A stretch of DNA of 64,000 bases, taken from Nectonema munidae. Its lineage: Eukaryota; Nematomorpha; Nectonematoida; Nectonematidae. A program made the translations under genes and the position numbers. The stretch lies in assembly GCA_030549495.1 (NCBI GenBank), contig JAUIRK010000710.1:248001-312000 (forward strand), given 5' to 3'. The notes under the pieces are model-generated. The model searched no databases. It was not told the origin of the DNA and worked only from the letters and a program-made list of their open reading frames with translations. How positions within the stretch are numbered: the stretch's first letter is position 1; each line of letters opens with the position of its first letter. Positions 44,931 to 55,504 of the stretch are shown here, one piece after another.

Positions 44931-46430
44931 ATCGATTTTTTGACAGGTTTTATTGATTTTATAAAAAATGAACATAACCATTAAATTCTGCATACTTGAA
45001 ATGTATAAAAAACTTTAAAAGTATTAAAATTTTAATTTTAACATGGGCTGTCATATTTAAATTATTTTGTCAAGTTTGACTAATATTTATAAAAAAAAAA
45101 AAGGAATATAACCAGTAAACACAGCTTACTTGAAAATGGGTATATGTGTGTAAAAGGCCATACACGGTAAACTTCATAACCTCCCTATACTTTCTATTAA
45201 ACGTAATTCTCTCATTTAAAAAACCGTGACTGATCCTTTCTTTTTGGGATAAATCAATTTTTTGACAGTTTTGATTGATTTTTATAAAAAAAAAATGAAT
45301 ATCACCACTGAATTACGCATGCTTAATACTGGGTATATATGTGTAAAAAACTTTATATTATTACTTAGATAAAAAGTTTCTTTTTAAGATGAGCTGTCAT
45401 ATATAAATCAATGCTTTGATAACTTTAATTGATTTTTATAAAAAAATGAATATCACCGCTGAATTCAGCATGCTTGAAAATGGGTGTATATGTGTAAAAA
45501 AACATTATATAATTATTTAGATAAAAAGTTTCTTTTTTGAGATAAGCTGTCATATGTAAATCACTTTTTTGACAGGTTTAAATGATTTTCATAAAAAATG
45601 AATATCACCACTGAATTCAGCATATTTGAAAATGGGTATGCATGTGTAAAAAACTTTATATACTTATTTAGATAAAAAGTTCCTTTTTGAGATGAGCTGT
45701 CACATTTAAATCAATTTTTTGACAGGTTTGATTGATTTTCATAAAAAATGAATATCATCACTGAATTCAGCATATTTAAAAATGGGTATACATGTGTAAA
45801 ACCTTTATATACTTATTTAGATAAAAAGTTCCTTTTTGAGATGAGCTGTCACATTTAGATCAATTTTTTGACAGGTTTGATTGATTTTCATAAAAAATGA
45901 ATATCATCACTGAATTCAGCATATTTAAAAATGGGTATGCATGTGTAAAAAACTTTATATACTTATTTAGATAAAAAGTTCCTTTTTGAGATGAGCTGTC
46001 ACATTTAAATCAATTTTTTGACAGGTTTGATTGATTTTCATAAAAAATGAATATCATCACTGAATTCAGCATATTTAAAAATGGGTATACATGTGTAAAA
46101 AACTTTATATACTTATTTAGATAAAAAGTTCCTTTTTGAGATGAGCTGTCACATTTAAATCAATTTTTTGACAGGTTTGATTGATTTTCATAAAAAAAGA
46201 ATATCATCACTGAATTCAGCATATTTAAAAATGGGTATACATGTGTAAAAAACTTTATATACTTATTTTGATAAAAAGTTCCTTTTTGAGATGAGCTGTC
46301 AAATATAAATCAATTTTTTGACAGGTTTGATTGATTTTGATAAAAAATGGACATGACCACTGAATTCAGCATAGTTGAAATATATATATGTAACATTAAA
46401 AATATTTATAAAAACTTATTAATATCTGAG
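44931..46430 (-). repeat. Satellite array B, 150-bp units, inner copies near-identical
   Basis: The GACAGGTTTGATTGATTTT anchor recurs at 45,571; 45,721; 45,870; 46,020; 46,170 and 46,320 (spacing 149-150), with more diverged units back to about 44,942. Units from 45.57 to 46.3 kb differ at only a few positions, implying recent amplification or homogenisation. Read in reverse, the unit shows block order CAATCAAA, ATCTC(A)AAAAA, TATGCTG, ATTCATTTTTTA, which parallels array A. Confidence 0.85.
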
Positions 46431-46503
46431 AAAAATAGGGGGGGGGGGGCACTTTACGCCCCCCAGCCTTTGAGAGGACAAATTTTGCCCAGCACTAATA
46501 GGG

Positions 46504-47857
46504 TTAAGACTTAAGTCATAGAGTGCAGGACTGAAGCTTGACTGAGTGATTCCGGTATAAAGATTCGATTTGTTGTTTAAAACAATCATTGAACGTGTCT
46601 GAGTTAGCGAAGCTTCCGGAAAAGTATGTATCGTATAGAGTTTCTTCAATTTTTTCGTTTTTCGTACAAATTTGACCATTTGTATCACAAAGTGAGTTAA
46701 TTGTAAGATCTTTCTTAGGATTAAACATCCTATTGAAAATTTTCCAGTATTTATTGCCTTGTGCAAGGTTGATAACTTCAGATTGCTTAGCGATAAAATT
46801 CCGACAGGTTTGGATTCTCAGAAACTCAAAAGAGTTCTTAGCTTTACGATATTTCTCTAGCGTAGAATCTGTGTTTCGATTTAGGTAGATTTTAAGAGTA
46901 CTTTTCATGTGTTTTAGGGCAGTTGAAAGTTGGGTGGTCCAGTAGGGCTTGCTATGAATTGAAATAGATTTAATTCAGCAATGATTTTTAGTAGTAGAAG
47001 TAATTGCTTCAAGGATTTTTTCCCAAAGTTTTAGATAGTATTCTCCGTTCGGCCCGTGTATAGTTGAAATCTTTGAGGGATGCAGTATGTCTTCAATATC
47101 TTTGGACCATTTTTCCCAATTAATGGAAGAAAGGTCAATTTTTTCAATGGATTTTGGTTTTTTAAGGTTATCTTTGAAGACGGCTAAAACAGGAAAGTGA
47201 CCTCTGGACGGTGCACCGGTAAATAAGCATGATTCTTTATCTACACATATTTGTTTGAAGTAATGATAGATAGGGTTTGAGCAAATGAAAAAGTCAATCA
47301 GACTACTTCCATTTTTTGAGATAAAGGTTTCAGTTTTGGGCGAAATAATGTTAAACTTTGTCCAGTCCAAATTTTCAACTAGTAGGACACCATACTTGTT
47401 AGTGCACTTGTCGTTCCAGAGAGGGTGACTAGAGTTGAAATCACCCATAACGAAAAGACCCTTGCACTTATGACTTTTAGTTAATGTGTCAGCCAATACG
47501 AGCATTTCGAGCAAATCGGCCAATGATGTATCCGTGTTTAGAAAATGAAACAATGCCCCAAACGCTGTCAATATTTTTTGAGATCTAGGATATTTGAAAA
47601 AGCTGGGTGAATTTTAGACCGTTTCTTATTAAAAGAGCTGCTCCTTTATTACCATGATTATTTGTGTCCTTGAAAGTAGACATGTCGTTGTAGGACCATG
47701 AGTATGCGTTACTGGTTTCTTGCAGTCCGATAATGCTAATATTATTATCGTTTATGAATTTATTAAGCATAAAATGAGTTCTTTCTGACACACCACAAAC
47801 GTTCACAGTACAAAGGCGATCGAACAGAATATGTTTATCTGAATTCAGATGAGTCAT
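46504..47857 (-). mobile_element. Same LINE: ORF2 5' half (endonuclease and linker)
   Basis: ORF2 starts ATG at 47,857. The APE endonuclease reads NDNNISIIGLQETSNAYSW (QET motif) and LFVMGDFNSSHPLWNDK (GDFN motif, about 47,460-47,410). Then SKNGSSLIDFFICSNPIYHY follows, and GAPSRGHFPVL in place of SDHxP. The linker (CDTNGQICTKNEKIEETLYD) leads to SSFSPALYDLSL, then the TTAA insertion. A small frame change separates endonuclease parts near 47,580 and another lies near 46,560. Joining the flanks across one TTAA continues LKCSGSLYNPIFTEE in frame. Confidence 0.85.
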
Positions 47858-48570
47858 ATGGAATGTAAGACTTCGGTAGGAAACAATTCAATTTTTCTTT
47901 TGAATACGGGACATTCTTTTGAACCAGCATGATGTTTGTAAGAGCAGTGTGGACACTTATATGTGTTCGTGAGCACCAGAACATTTTCCACATTTATACT
48001 CTTTAACACAAAAACGATGTATATGTCCCCAGCCTTGACATCTACTGCAGATAACAACTCGATGTTTTCTAACAAATTCTTCAACAAGGTATTTTTGATT
48101 ACAGAACTGTATACGGTCATTAATAGCTTTTAGGAGAGAGTCTCTTGACTTGAAATCTATCTTTATGGATCCATTAAATTTATTGTCGGATTTACGTTTG
48201 ATGAATTCGCAGGAAGCATCTGGAAACTTCTCTTTAATCTCAGCAGTAGCAACGCTCACATCTATATATCATCGACCACATGTTTAATGAAACCAATTGT
48301 GTTATTTTGTCCTGGGACAAAAAGCCCTTTGTTCCCACCAAAGTACGACAGACTCCAACTTTCTTCAACCGTTTTAGTTGATTTTATATCATCGAATTCG
48401 AATATAATATTGCCTCGTGCTGTGAGACGGCAGTTTCAAATAATAATGTTTGAAAATGTTTTATTAAATTCACGACGTATGGCTCTACTTGATATGATAG
48501 AGGTGTTTTCAGGTCTTATTACCAAACGTGTCCGCGAGAGTCTTTCTTTCTCTGACTTTTCTTGGCTACT
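47854..48570 (-). mobile_element. Same LINE: ORF1 with zinc knuckles
   Basis: Minus strand ORF1 carries gag-like zinc-binding knuckles: CSRCQGWGHIHRFC, CGKCSGAHEH and, in a second frame, CPHCSYKHHAGSKEC. An RRM-like region (GSIKIDFKSRDSLLKAINDR) lies upstream. Its TGA (47,854-47,856) overlaps the ORF2 ATG (47,855-47,857) as ATGA, suggesting coupled translation. At least one frame change. The 5' limit is approximate. Confidence 0.75.
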
Positions 48571-48649
48571 TTTGGTAAGTGTTTTAATATTTTCAACGAC
48601 TTGTTTTGAGAGAAAGTATCATAAAACATAGAGTAGCATAATAATTTAT

Positions 48650-49325
48650 GAAAAAATTATAAGTTTATTATAAGAAAGTAACGAGATTAAGAGCTAATAG
48701 GATTAAGGAGACTCATCCGTCTAGGACACTTTTTAGCATACATATAAATAATGGTGTCAATATCCAATCGAATGTCTCTATGAACAAAAAGAAGAATGAG
48801 AGCATTAAAACGATCCTCATTCATTGAACTGCGAAGTGAATTGATGTGGTAAAACTTGATGTGTTCAAATAATAAATTTACAAAAAAAAATCTGATAATA
48901 TAAAAGTAATATGTGTCACACTGAACTACAGTTGAAACATAAAAAACTTTTTAGGGCTTCTCACTTTAGAGAAAGATTGAATCTAAAAAACGAGTTGCAG
49001 AAGCCATCAATTTGAGTCATACGAAAAGAATTAGATCAAGAAAAATTTTCAAGCTATTTAATCAGCCAGTGATATGATCACTTTTAACTAAAGGAGAAAT
49101 AAGTCTTAAGCTAGAAATTACACCAGGAACATTAGTAATAAGTAAATCAAGAATTGGAAGAGCAACAGAATTTCCTATTTTTGTTGCTTCAGTTACGAGC
49201 TGAGAGACACATTTTTCTTGTAATAAATTTAAAATTTTTGATTTTAATCAGGGTTATTATTCATCGAATTCCAATTAATTTCAGGGTAATTGAAATCTCC
49301 ACCTAGAACTTATATTACTATGTGA
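48650..49325 (-). mobile_element. Second LINE, endonuclease C-terminal fragment
   Basis: Minus strand: GGDFNYPEINWNSMNNNP (about 49,305-49,255), then LLQEKCVSQLVTEATK, ILDLLITNVPGVIS and PLVKSDH (about 49,095-49,075). These are the GDFN...VTEPTR...LDLVLTN...SDH blocks of jockey/CR1 endonucleases. Sequence down to 48,650 is more decayed. Abuts ORF1 of the neighbouring LINE. Confidence 0.7.
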
Positions 49326-49753
49326 AAATTTTAAGTAAAATAAAATAAAAAGGGAAATTATTTCATTTGAAGATTCCAAAAAAAGAGAAACAGGACTTCT
49401 GTATATATAGCAAATATGAATTCTTGGTTTTTGAATATAACTCTTAAAGTAAGATAACATTGTCCAATAACCAAAAAATTACTGAGCAGAGAAGGACCTT
49501 TTCTGGGGTAATTTTTTGCGTAGATTACGAAAATAACACGCATTTTTGGCTTTTAGGAAATTTTTACTTTATTATGTAAATTTGACATTTGCACGTCAGT
49601 TTCAAAGAGGTGAAAGTTTCAGTTCAAAGCCTAGAGAAACTTCTAAAAACAATCCGAATAATTTTTGTTTTATTTGTTGATGTGTAACAACAAAGGCTTA
49701 TAAACGAAAAATATCAAAATAAGTGAAAAAACTTTATAAACTATATTTCCAAA
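49326..49753. other. Non-coding
   Basis: Nothing recognised. Confidence 0.45.
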
Positions 49754-50785
49754 TTGAATCAAGACAAGAAATGGGCACCACATATATGCTGTTCATTTTG
49801 CTTCCTAGCTCTATCAAAATGGGCAAATGGTTCTGGAAAAGGCCTCAAATTCGCTGTTCCGATGGCCTGGAAAGAGTCGCAAAATCACACTAAAGATTGC
49901 TATTTCTGTCTTACTAAAACTAAACTGTTTATCGATTCTTCACTTTACAGTACAAAAGCTGTACTTCTGCAAAATGGAAACGCCCTACCATCGATTCCAA
50001 TTGCCCATTGGGTTGTTTTAAAAGAGAATTACGGAGATTTGGCATTTATTCTAGAAAATATAAAGTACAAAGCGCATAAATGGCAAATCTGTTGTGATTT
50101 AAAAGTGATTGCAATTTTGAGTGGACTTCAATTAGGTTTCACAAAATATATGTGCTTCCTATGCAGATGGGATAGCCGCGTTAAAAAAGAACATTACATA
50201 CGTTCCTAATGGGAACCCAGAGACGGTACACGCAAGGCTTCCACAACATCATTCGAGAACAACTGGTGGAAAAAGAAAACATCATTCTGCCTCCATTGCA
50301 TAAATACTCCATTGCTAGAAAACGATAAACCTGCTTTTAAGTATATTAGAGGAAAGTTTCCCAAATTAAGTGATGCAAAAGTAAAGGAAGGTGTATTTGT
50401 TGCTCCACAGATTAGAAAACTTATGCTTGACGACGCTTTTGATGATACTATATGACTGAACTGGAACTAGCAGCATGGGTTAGCTTCAAGCGAGTATGCA
50501 ATAGTTTTTTGGGAAAGCATAAGTCTGCGGATTATGAAGTTTTAGTGGCTGATTTGATCAAATCGTATCAGAGATTGGGATGTAACATGTCGCTAAAGCT
50601 CCATTTTTTCCACTCCCATCTTTCATTCTTTCCAGAAAACCATCAGATCTAAGTGATGAACACGGTGAAAGATTTCACCAAGACAGTGGAAACTCGTTAC
50701 AAAGGAAAGTGGAGCCCAGCTATGTTGGCAGACTTTATTTGGAGTCTACAACGTAATGAGCCCGGTAGCAAGAATAAAAAATCCT
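49754..50785 (+). pseudogene. Unclassified repeated Cys/His family, longest copy (copy 3)
   Basis: Plus strand blocks in order: KKWAPHICCSFC, LKFAVPMAWKESQNHTKDCY followed by FCLT (Cys-rich, probably metal-binding); AVLLQNGNALPSIPIAHW; WQICCDLKVIAILSGLQLGF then TKYMCFLCRWDSR; IRGKFPKLSDAKVKEGVFVA then PQIRKL; SFKRVCNSFLGKHKSADYEV; LGCNMSLKLHFFHSHLSFFP; DEHGERFHQD in another frame; YKGKWSPAMLADFIWSL. The VLLPPLHIKLG block seen in copy 1 is missing here, and stops interrupt it. No catalytic motif is evident. I recall the family as multi-copy in arthropods and suspect a mobile element. Confidence 0.65.
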
Positions 50786-51475
50786 AAGTATCGTTAAAGA
50801 GAGCTCATAGATTATATTTGTTTCGTTTATGCCTTTTCTTGTGATTTAAGTTATTTTTCCAACTTTTTGAAACATTTTATCATGTTAAATCGTAAAAATA
50901 AATAGTTAAAATGGTATATTTACTTTGCAAATGTAAATATAGCTGTATATTAATTAAATATTGTAAACAATCATTTAAATTAATTAAGTTAAACTATATA
51001 TAGTATTTGGTCTAAAAGGCCTCAATTTTAGTATGCGATTTACGAAAAATTAAGACCCGATAGAGAAAAACGCTTTGCAGATTCGGAATCAGCGCACCCA
51101 AATTAATAAAAGTCAGCTACTCTTAGCCTAATAGTTTTTTGAAAATTAAAAATTGAATCAATAAATCTAGGGTCCAAAAATAAGATATTCATCAAATGGA
51201 TAAAGATAAATTGAAAACCAGAACTAGTCTGTAAAAATAAATCACCTTTTTAGATGGAATTTTTGGCTTGATCGGTCATGGAATGATGTCGAACCTTTAA
51301 CAATACAGAAGCGTTTTTGAAAATTGAAACAGAAATGAACGTAAGCACCGTTATTATTATTATCATTTTCAAATTTTTTCATTAATATATTTTTTCAAAT
51401 TTACATTTTAATGTAGAACCGTGGTAAATGAAGATTTTTCAAAAGAATATGCTTTTTTAAATACCTTTGATACAG
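50786..51475. other. Non-coding
   Basis: AT-rich; nothing recognised. Confidence 0.45.
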
Positions 51476-51560
51476 ACATGAGCGCGCGCTGGAGGGGGGA
51501 GTCAAATAGGTCATCTGACCGAGATGAATTGACCCCCTCCCCTCCTAGAAATTCCAGAAG
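51476..51560. repeat. GC-rich foldback upstream of the hAT transposase
   Basis: GGAGGGGGGAGTCAA at about 51,492 faces TTGACCCCCTCCCCTCC at 51,530-51,546, with GGTCATCTGACC between. The sequence starts CAGACATGAGCGCGCGC and may be the left end of the hAT whose transposase follows. No matching right end was found. Confidence 0.4.
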
Positions 51561-51644
51561 CAGGTTGCTCTAATTTTGCATTGCATGCTTGCTGAATAAT
51601 TTTGGTTTGTTCTTAATTCAAAATAACTTTTTTTCTATTTTAGG

Positions 51645-53740
51645 ATGGATATCAGGAAGTTCTTGATGAAGAGAGAAACATTAGAAGAGGACGCATTTTC
51701 AAATAACGAAAAGACTAAAAAATCAGATATATGAGAACTGAAGTTAATGAAGAACAACAAAGTACAAGCTCCTCTGCCTCCATACCAGTTTCAGAAGCAG
51801 TCATTGCTAAACTTCATATTGGGTTGTTTATAAATTTGCCCATAAAGTTAACAGATGATGTAAAATACAATCTTCTTGTAAAATGTTACACACCTACAGA
51901 AAATTATGATTTCAAAAAGGATGCAAAGGGGCCTTGTAGTTTCCGTCGTGTGTGGTTAAGCAAATATTCACCATGGCTCAATTATCCTTCACATAAGTTT
52001 GGAGCATTTTGCAAGTATTGAACAATCTTTCCACAACCTGCTTCTCGTGGGTCACAAGGAGCTTTTATCGTCACACATTGTACAAAGTATTATGACTTTC
52101 ATGAAGGTGCAAACAAACCATATATCAAGTAAGTGGCACAGAGATGCTAGAGTGGATGTAGCAAAATGTATGGCTATCAAAAAGAATAACAAACCAGAAA
52201 AGAGCATTTTTTGTAAGCTTGACAGTGCTATGAAACGACGTATAGAGGAAAATCAAAAGAAGTCCCATACTCTCAACCATTTTATTCTGGGGTACACATG
52301 ACATAGCTTTGCGTGGCAAAAAAATACAACTGGAAATGAACAAAGTCTCTATAAGTTCCTCTTTGTAGCGGAAGAGATAAGACGCTTTAAAATCATTTAG
52401 AAAGCTCTTTAGTTGATCGCTATACTTCTGCCAGTGTGAAAAATGAATTTATCAAATTGTGTGCAGAAATTATAATGGAGTATATTGTTTATGTGGTCAA
52501 AATTTGACCGGGATTTTCAATAATTGCTAATGATAGTGCTGACATATCTGGGAAGGAGCAAGTTTCACTTGGTATACGGTTTGTTGACACAACTAAATCT
52601 GATAATATTATTCGAGAGGAATTTCTTTGCTTCGCAACACTACGTGAAATGGATGCTGACTCAATCGCCAATGCAATCATTGATCAGTCTACAAAATTTG
52701 GGTTAAATCTAGAAAAACTACTTGGTCAAGGGAAAAGATGGTTGTTCTGCAATGGCAGGAAAAGAGGGTGGAGTCCAAGCTAAAATAAAGAGCATGTATC
52801 CAAAAGTTGTATTTGTTCATTGCGCTGCACATAGACTAAACCTAGTTGTAAATGACCTTAATGCAATACCTGAAATAGGACACGCTCTTGCCACAATCAA
52901 AGCTATAATTATGTTTTTTTTTCAGGAGAGTCCAAAGAGAAGATCCTTTATTCAAAGTGTGCCATTGCTAAGTGAAACACGCTGGACTGCAAAATACCAA
53001 AAGTATTAGAATTTTTTCAAATAACTTTGACAAGATTTTTGATCAGTTATATACTCTTGCTAATACATCTTCTGGTAAAACATGCCAAGAAGCACATCAT
53101 TTGGAAGTAACTTCAAGTACAGTTACTTTTCTCGCCTGTTTGAATATAATTGTTCCATACTTAGACTCGATCATATCATCACTGGAAAGCCGGTTCACTG
53201 CTGAAAATAAGAAAACTTTTAGACTCCTTTCACTTCATCCACAACAAATGGCGAAACTGGAAAAAGAGAATAAAAGAAGCATATTGCAAATATCAATAAA
53301 CTATATGAAATTGAGAACTTAGAAGCTGGAGCATTCACTTGGTTTGAAATATGGTCAGCAAGGAAGAAACAAGATGATGGGTGCGAAGATGGACTTCAAA
53401 GAATGCTCAAACACTCTGATCTATTCCCTTCTGTTCGACAGGCCATTCTTATTGGTCTAACATTAAATGAAACAACCTGCATAGTGGAGAGATCCTTTAG
53501 CACTATTAGAAGGGTAAAAACTTGGTTAAGGTCAACAATGGCAGATGGACGTTTATCTGGTGTATGCACAGAGGAATGGTTTCTGAGAACAAAAATAAAA
53601 TCATTCAAAAAGTGATCGATATATTTGGACAAAGCATAAGACGTTTGCAGTTTTTATTTCAAAGTAGCTCTTCAGAAGTGCAGGAAAGAGAAAATTCAGA
53701 TAGTGTTGCCGCGGAAGTCTATGGCTACAGATAATATTGA
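51645..53740 (+). mobile_element. hAT transposon, ZMYM1-like transposase, decayed
   Basis: After a ttttctattttag acceptor, ATG at 51,645 starts MDIRKFLMKRETLEEDAF. Then come the TTF-type zinc-finger region (FRRVWLSKYSPWLNYPSHKF, FGAFCKY), the DUF4371-like part (VDTTKSDNIIREEFLCF across frames), and GYDGCSAMAGKEGGVQAKI-type and VHCAAHRLNLVVND blocks. PLLSETRW, a long central region, and the hAT C-terminal dimerisation region (TLNETTCIVERSFSTIRRVK, about 53,455-53,520) follow. About half a dozen frame breaks. Same group as the 624-bp derivative at 29 kb. Terminal repeats not fixed. Confidence 0.8.
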
Positions 53741-53748
53741 TGTAAGTT

Positions 53749-54006
53749 GATGAAGTACTTTTTATTGAAAGAGATGTAACAACGTGTCATATGGCAAGAC
53801 TTGATTGGAACAAAGATGCAGAGTTGTTACTATAAGAATTGAAAGATTATGAAAAAAGTTGTAGTAAAAGTGATGACGATTCTTTGTCAGAAATCGAAGA
53901 AAGCAATTTGCTTGCAAAAGTAGCCATTGAAAATGTTGACCAAGCCTTGAAAACGGTTTCAGATTTAAAGAACTATTTTTTAAATATAGTTTTAAGAGTC
54001 TTTTGA
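53749..54006 (+). pseudogene. Coding-like fragment, unassigned
   Basis: Reads DEVLFIERDVTTCHMARLDW, one in-frame stop, then DDDSLSEIEESNLLAKVAIE to a TGA. It begins just after a GTAAGT-like donor at the end of the hAT coding region. It may be the tail of another element or a captured exon. Not recognised. Confidence 0.3.
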
Positions 54007-55276
54007 ATCCAATATCTGAAATTCAAGATTTTTTATATCATTACTATACGAAAATTTGTAACTACAAGCAAAGCATTTTCTATCTATTTCACATACTTTC
54101 ATTACATCGAGTTGAATGGGTTGAAGATTTTTAGATTATTTTAAATCTAGTTCGAATGAAATTTTTTTTTGAATTTTATCAATGAACTTTGTCTCAAAAT
54201 AATAATAATAAAAATAATAATAATAAAATAATAATAATAAGTTGATAATAATAATAAGGAACAAAATATTATCATCAATGTTATTAAAAATAGTTTTGAT
54301 ATTGTTCCCAATAAAACATTAAAACCAAGGTTTTTTATCAAAGGTATTTCAAAAGATCTGAAGAGTAACGAACAACAACAACACGTTGTTTTTGGAAGTT
54401 ATTCTTTTATCACTATTATATTTTCAATTTTAAGACATTTCTTTCGGACAATTTTTAATATATGTAGATAATTTTGCAATTTATCTTGAATGAGGTTCTA
54501 TATTTGAAAATAACAATTTATCTGAATATATTTGAAGCAGCATATTAAATCCTTCTCAACCTCCCAAGTAATTTTCTAAATAATATAATTCTAAATTAAA
54601 TTAGAATTTTTCCATTTTTTAAATTTTTTTACGTTTTTAAAATTTTAAATTATTTATTTAAATTTGAAATTTAGACGTTTTTAAAATTTTGAAATTCAAT
54701 AATGTATTTATATAATAGTTATGGGTTATATAATATATATTTGAGTTATGGCATCGTCAAAAATTGTGATTCAGGAATGTAAATTTATATATTTATGTGA
54801 ATATGTTTTTATCATTTAAACTTAAAACAAAGACATTTTTGGAATTAGCGCAAAAAACTAAGCTGATATGTATAATATTTAGCATACGCAAAAAATTTTT
54901 TTTTCAAATATACAGTACTGGCAAAATTTTGGGTATATAGAAAATTTCTATGTTGAAATTTTGAGCCAAAATATCTCGAGAAGTACAAATCGTGTGAAAA
55001 CTGGAGATGGCTCATTCAAAAGATCATTAAAAACTATCGATTTGGTATCTAAAATCTCGGAAAATATTTTATTCTGTATGTTTTTTGGTTGATCGAAAAT
55101 TCAAAATTTTCAAATTTGGACGCAATTTTTCGGGAAAGTATAATATTTGAGTAGACGAAGATAGGGACGCTATCCTTGACAAAAAATAAAATCTGAAATT
55201 ATGATATTAAATTTTTGATTTTGTGATAATTGAATTATGCATTAATAAATTGTTAAAAAGTAAATATATATATATA
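54007..55276. other. Non-coding with microsatellite and a possible Tc1 end
   Basis: An (ATAATA)n tract lies at about 54,199-54,262. TACAGTACTGGCAAAATTTT at 54,911 resembles a Tc1/mariner terminus, but no partner was found. Confidence 0.4.
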
Positions 55277-55504
55277 TCTCATAACCTGTACGGTTGAACG
55301 CGGGTAGGCTTACATCTAGCAAAATGTGAACAGAAAGTTGAACATTGTCTCCCTAGTCATTTTTACATGGAATAGAAACCATCATAGTATACAGGTTGGA
55401 GATGTATCATCGTAGTATACAGGTTTGAGAAGAATCATCGTAATATACGGGTTGGAGATAACACTCAAGTTGTCTACCCGCGTTCAACCGTACAGGTTAT
55501 GAGA
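55277..55504. mobile_element. 228-bp MITE with perfect 31-bp terminal inverted repeats
   Basis: 55,277-55,307 and 55,474-55,504 are exact reverse complements over 31 bp, beginning TCTCATAACCTGTACGG. The interior holds three tandem copies of about 29 bp with core ATCGTAGTATACAGG. Target duplication unclear because the flanks are TA microsatellite. Family not recognised. Confidence 0.8.

Larger units (their letters stand above)
42390..46503. mobile_element. TTAA-flanked Foldback-like element, 4,114 bp
   Basis: TTAA target duplications at 42,386-42,389 and 46,504-46,507. Terminal repeats CCCTATTATTGCTGGG and CCCTATTAGTGCTGGG (15 of 16) are piggyBac-like. Just inside, both ends carry a GGGGGG...CGTAAA block. 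The left arm (to about 44,250) and right arm (from about 44,930) are tandem arrays of about 150-bp units. A core of about 670 bp sits between them. No transposase, so non-autonomous. The flanks are one LINE ORF2. The architecture, with tandem repeats inside inverted arms, resembles Foldback elements. Confidence 0.85.

Noticed and set aside
42560-46430. CRISPR-like array of regularly spaced repeats
   Set aside because: Units are contiguous 150-bp satellites without unique spacers, in a eukaryote, inside a transposon.
54911-54940. Tc1/mariner element
   Set aside because: Only one terminus-like sequence (TACAGTACTGGCAAAA); no partner or transposase nearby.
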